DNA from: Smithella sp. ME-1
Lineage (GTDB): Bacteria > Desulfobacterota > Syntrophia > Syntrophales > Smithellaceae
Direction of reading: 5' to 3'
DNA: 8,957 nt
Assembly (NCBI GenBank): GCA_000495415.1
Contig: AWGX01000283.1
Span: 1-8,957, forward strand
In this document: positions 6,582 to 8,957 of the stretch, piece after piece
Position numbering within the stretch: the first letter of the stretch is position 1
Layout of the letters: every line of letters begins with the position of its first letter
Program-made: the position numbers and the translations under genes
The notes under the pieces: model-generated
Told to the model about the DNA's origin: nothing
Databases searched by the model: none
Seen by the model: the letters and a program-made list of their open reading frames with translations, nothing else

Positions 6582-7235
6582 ATGCATCCGCTGCTTTTCC
6601 TAGAAAATCATTATGTTCCTGTACAAATCATGTACGCGTTGTTTGTCGGAACCCTTTTGGCCACCATTTCTTTCCTGGTCACAAGGCGTTTGGCTATTTA
6701 TCCGAATAAGTTCCAAAACATAATGGAAGTGATTATTGGAGGGTTTGACTCTCTGCTCGATGAAATCATGGGACACAACGGCAGAAAGTTTTTCCCGTTG
6801 ATAGCAACGCTGGGATTATTTATTCTTACTTCCAATCTGATAGGTATAGTCCCAGGTTTTGAATCACCCACAGCAAATATTAACACAAACCTTGCTATGG
6901 CTCTGGTTGTATTTTTTTCTACTCATGTTGTTGGAGTTAAAGAGCATGGATTAAAATACTTCAAACAATTCTTGGGTCCGGTGATGTGGCTAGCACCTCT
7001 TATGGTAATAATTGAAATTGTAAGCCATATATCACGTCCGCTTTCTTTGACTTTCCGGCTATTCGGTAACATAAAAGGCGAAGATATTGTCCTTTTGGTT
7101 GTTCTTTTTCTTGTACCATATTTTGTTCCACTGCCAGTTTTTGCCCTGATGGTTTTTACATCTATAGTACAGACACTGGTTTTTATGCTTTTGTCCATGA
7201 TGTATATTGCCGGTGCCATGGAAGAAGGCCATTGA
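6582..7235 (+). CDS. atpB: F-type ATP synthase subunit a (Fo stator channel)
   Basis: Subunit a forms the two half-channels that load and unload the c-ring carboxylate. The 217-residue protein is shorter than the E. coli one (271), mainly at the N-terminus, as in many bacteria. It is strongly hydrophobic with five to six helices. The essential arginine is R159 in SLTFRLFGN (155-163), equivalent to E. coli R210. [22 protein letters not shown] (84-105) and [18 protein letters not shown] (195-212) are also family marks. ATG 6582 follows GAGGAGGT (6561-6568) at a 13-nt spacing. The usual next gene, atpE, is absent; a terminator follows at once. The matching c subunit is on the opposite strand at 152-514. 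Confidence 0.96.
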   Translation: MHPLLFLENHYVPVQIMYALFVGTLLATISFLVTRRLAIYPNKFQNIMEVIIGGFDSLLDEIMGHNGRKFFPLIATLGLFILTSNLIGIVPGFESPTANINTNLAMALVVFFSTHVVGVKEHGLKYFKQFLGPVMWLAPLMVIIEIVSHISRPLSLTFRLFGNIKGEDIVLLVVLFLVPYFVPLPVFALMVFTSIVQTLVFMLLSMMYIAGAMEEGH

Positions 7236-7256
7236 TATAATAATAGTATATTTATC

Positions 7257-7313
7257 AACAGAACCGCAATACGAAAATTTAATTAATATTTTGTGTAGCG
7301 GTTCTGTTTTTTT
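7257..7313 (+). terminator. Rho-independent terminator after atpB
   Basis: AACAGAACCGC (7257-7267) pairs perfectly with GCGGTTCTGTT (7298-7308), giving an 11-bp stem. The 30-nt interior can pair further (TACG with TGTA, then A's with T's around one bulge), making a long hairpin. A run of seven T (7307-7313) follows. It lies about 22 nt after the atpB stop and closes the plus-strand atp cluster, separating it from the activase gene. Confidence 0.88.
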
Positions 7314-7493
7314 ATGTTTCTACATTAAAGTTATTTTTCGTTTTATTCTCAAAAAATAATAATCTAAATAAAAATTATTAAATTCCATGTTATCCTTATT
7401 TTTTACCAAACTTCATCTTGCTATTTACGATAGACTTCATTAGTACTATTTTATAAAACATGACCATTATATTAACAATGTTAGGAATGTTGC
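7314..7493 (+). promoter_or_regulatory. A+T-rich gap with weak promoter for the activase gene
   Basis: This stretch has no open frame of note. The best promoter-like pair is TTTACG (7424-7429) and TATTTT (7447-7452), 17 nt apart, each matching four of six consensus positions. TATAAA at 7452-7457 is an alternative -10. The ribosome site AGGA (7483-7486) stands 7 nt before the ATG at 7494. Because the region is so A+T-rich, the promoter call is weak; some promoter is expected here because a terminator precedes it. Confidence 0.3.
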
Positions 7494-8957
7494 ATGTACA
7501 GTCTGGGAATTAACATAGGTTCTTCCAGTGTTAAAGTAACTATGCTGGAAGGAAATGACGTTTCATGGAGTGAAGTTGAACCCCATGAAGGCAATTTTCT
7601 TCATACTCTCGAAAAAGTTTTATCGTCGCATAATATACCGGATAATATCAATGCACTGGCTACCGGCACTGAAGGCAGACACCTTTTAAATATTAAGAAC
7701 GTGATTGAACCACTCTGTATTGAAGAAGCTCTTCAACACCTTAATTATAATGTTGACGCGATAGTGTCACTAGGCGGCGAAGATTTCGTGGTTTATACCA
7801 TCGATAAATACAATAAGATAATAAAGAGTTTCTCGGGAAATAAATGCGCTTCCGGCACCGGCGAATTTTTTAAACAGCAGCTTACCCGGATGAATATGAG
7901 CCTTAATGACATCAGTTCCATATCGGAACAACGGCGAGTTTTGAAGCTTTCCTCCAGGTGTTCCGTGTTCATGAAAAGTGACTGCACCCACCGCCTGAAT
8001 AAAGGCGAAGCTGACAAGGTTGATATTGTCCTGTCGTTATCCGATGTGATGGCCACTAAAGTGGTTGATTTTATCAAGAGGGCAAAAATAACGAGAGGCA
8101 AGGTGCTTCTTGTCGGCGGCGTTACACAAAATCAGTACATAGTTCACTTTATCCGTGAGCGAATGCCGGAAATTAAATTTATAATTCCTGATCAGGCATC
8201 ATATTTTGAGGCTTACGGGGCGGCGCTTATGGCCGGAAATTCAGGAAGCACATTAAATTCGCTGAGTAATCTTTTTTTATCCAACAAAATTCAATTTAAT
8301 CGTTTTAAAAGCTTAAAGACGGCAGAAGGCAAAGTAACCTACCTTCCCTCCCCCAAAGCCAAAGTTATAGCCGGGAAAGAATATATTCTGGGCGTTGATG
8401 GAGGATCAACGACGACCAAGGCCTGCTTAATAGATATGGAAACAAATGAGATAACAGCATCTTTCTATGGCCGTACCTATGGTGATCCGGTTAAAGCGCT
8501 AAAGTATTGTCTGGCCAAAATAAAACAACAAATAAATAAAGATATCGGTAATGGGAAAATAAATATCACAATTGCCGCAACAACCGGATCTTCGCGAGAA
8601 CTACTCGGTGTATTTCTGGAAACTCCGGCTGTATATAATGAGATTATCGCACACACTGTGGGTACAACTTTTTACAACGATAACATTGATACAATCTTCG
8701 AAATCGGCGGACAAGACGCCAAATATGTTTTTCTGAAGAACAAAGTTCCGATAGATTATGCTATGAACGAAGCATGTTCGGCAGGAACCGGCTCGTTTCT
8801 TGAAGAATCGGCGCAGGGTGATTTGAATATCACTAACGCTTCAGAAATCGGCAATATTGCTCTTCGGGCCGCGGAACCGCTTAAATTCGGCGAGCACTGT
8901 TCGGCTTTCATCAATTCGGATGTTCGCAAGGCAATCCAGCAAGGAGCTTCACGCGAA
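7494..8957 (+). CDS. Tandem-domain acyl-CoA dehydratase/reductase activase, N-terminal part
   Basis: The frame opens at ATG 7494 and stays open for 488 codons to the window end, so the gene is cut off. The product belongs to the BadF/BadG/BcrA/BcrD/HgdC ATPase family. These iron-sulfur proteins use ATP to drive low-potential electrons into 2-hydroxyacyl-CoA dehydratases or benzoyl-CoA reductases. Two complete-looking modules are in tandem. Module 1 (about 1-248) has GINIGSSSVK, SLGGEDF (92-98), C118 in NKCASGTG, C156 in SRCSVF, and GGVTQN (208-213). Module 2 (from about 296) has GVDGGSTTTK (300-309), ATTGSSREL, GGQDAK (405-410), C428 in EACSAGTG and C469 in EHCSAF. In HgdC the two matching cysteines bind the 4Fe-4S cluster shared by the dimer. 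Such double-activase proteins are usually about 1,400 residues with a further CoA-activase domain, which would lie beyond the window. The partner dehydratase or reductase is not seen here, so the substrate is unknown. Confidence 0.88.
   Translation, partial: MYSLGINIGSSSVKVTMLEGNDVSWSEVEPHEGNFLHTLEKVLSSHNIPDNINALATGTEGRHLLNIKNVIEPLCIEEALQHLNYNVDAIVSLGGEDFVVYTIDKYNKIIKSFSGNKCASGTGEFFKQQLTRMNMSLNDISSISEQRRVLKLSSRCSVFMKSDCTHRLNKGEADKVDIVLSLSDVMATKVVDFIKRAKITRGKVLLVGGVTQNQYIVHFIRERMPEIKFIIPDQASYFEAYGAALMAGNSGSTLNSLSNLFLSNKIQFNRFKSLKTAEGKVTYLPSPKAKVIAGKEYILGVDGGSTTTKACLIDMETNEITASFYGRTYGDPVKALKYCLAKIKQQINKDIGNGKINITIAATTGSSRELLGVFLETPAVYNEIIAHTVGTTFYNDNIDTIFEIGGQDAKYVFLKNKVPIDYAMNEACSAGTGSFLEESAQGDLNITNASEIGNIALRAAEPLKFGEHCSAFINSDVRKAIQQGASRE

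Noticed and set aside
6923..7258. A 111-codon minus-strand frame opposite atpB
   Set aside because: It is antisense to conserved membrane helices of subunit a, and its composition is that of a reverse-frame shadow.
7770..8101. Two minus-strand frames opposite the activase gene
   Set aside because: The plus strand is open through the whole region with clear activase motifs, so these are shadows.
1..8957. CRISPR array, tRNA, rRNA, toxin-antitoxin or phage defence genes
   Set aside because: I found no regularly spaced repeats, no cloverleaf sequences and no proteins of those classes on either strand.

Overview
The window is A+T-rich bacterial DNA. It most resembles a strictly anaerobic member of the Desulfobacterota (former Deltaproteobacteria), perhaps a Syntrophales/Smithella-like syntroph. 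Three things suggest this: a siroheme decarboxylase-type regulator-fold protein next to hemL (alternative heme or heme d1 route), an F-type ATP synthase c subunit made with a cleavable signal peptide, and a very long tandem-domain 2-hydroxyacyl-CoA dehydratase/benzoyl-CoA reductase type ATPase activator. The taxonomic placement is inference from gene content, not a database match.

Layout. Positions 1-90 hold no gene but carry short direct and inverted repeats that look like the edge of a mobile element. On the minus strand, atpE (c subunit, 152-514) has its own promoter-like sequence and a good terminator (99-131). Divergently on the plus strand lie a siroheme decarboxylase subunit (ahbB-like, 711-1181) and hemL (1178-2455), overlapping by 4 nt. 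After a 78-nt gap with a perfect -35 hexamer come three nucleotide-sugar genes: a UDP-HexNAc 6-dehydrogenase (tviB/wbpO type), gmd and fcl. These would supply a UDP-N-acetylhexosaminuronate and GDP-L-fucose for surface polysaccharide. Then follow atpZ, atpI and atpB (5936-7235), closed by a strong rho-independent terminator (7257-7313). A 180-nt A+T-rich gap separates this from the start of a long activase gene (7494 to the window end, incomplete).

How the genes fit together. ahbB-like and hemL both belong to tetrapyrrole synthesis. HemL makes 5-aminolevulinate, and the Ahb protein decarboxylates siroheme later in the pathway. atpZ-atpI-atpB and the distant, inverted atpE all belong to the membrane Fo part of ATP synthase. 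No subunits of F1 or the b stalk are present. The order is the most notable point. In most related bacteria atpE directly follows atpB. Here it lies about 6 kb upstream on the opposite strand, with haem and sugar genes between. With the repeats at the left edge, this suggests local rearrangement plus insertion of a sugar cassette. I see no defence system, CRISPR array, tRNA, rRNA or convincing new multigene system. The main interest is in gene order and in residue changes in the c subunit, Fcl and the activase N-terminal domain.
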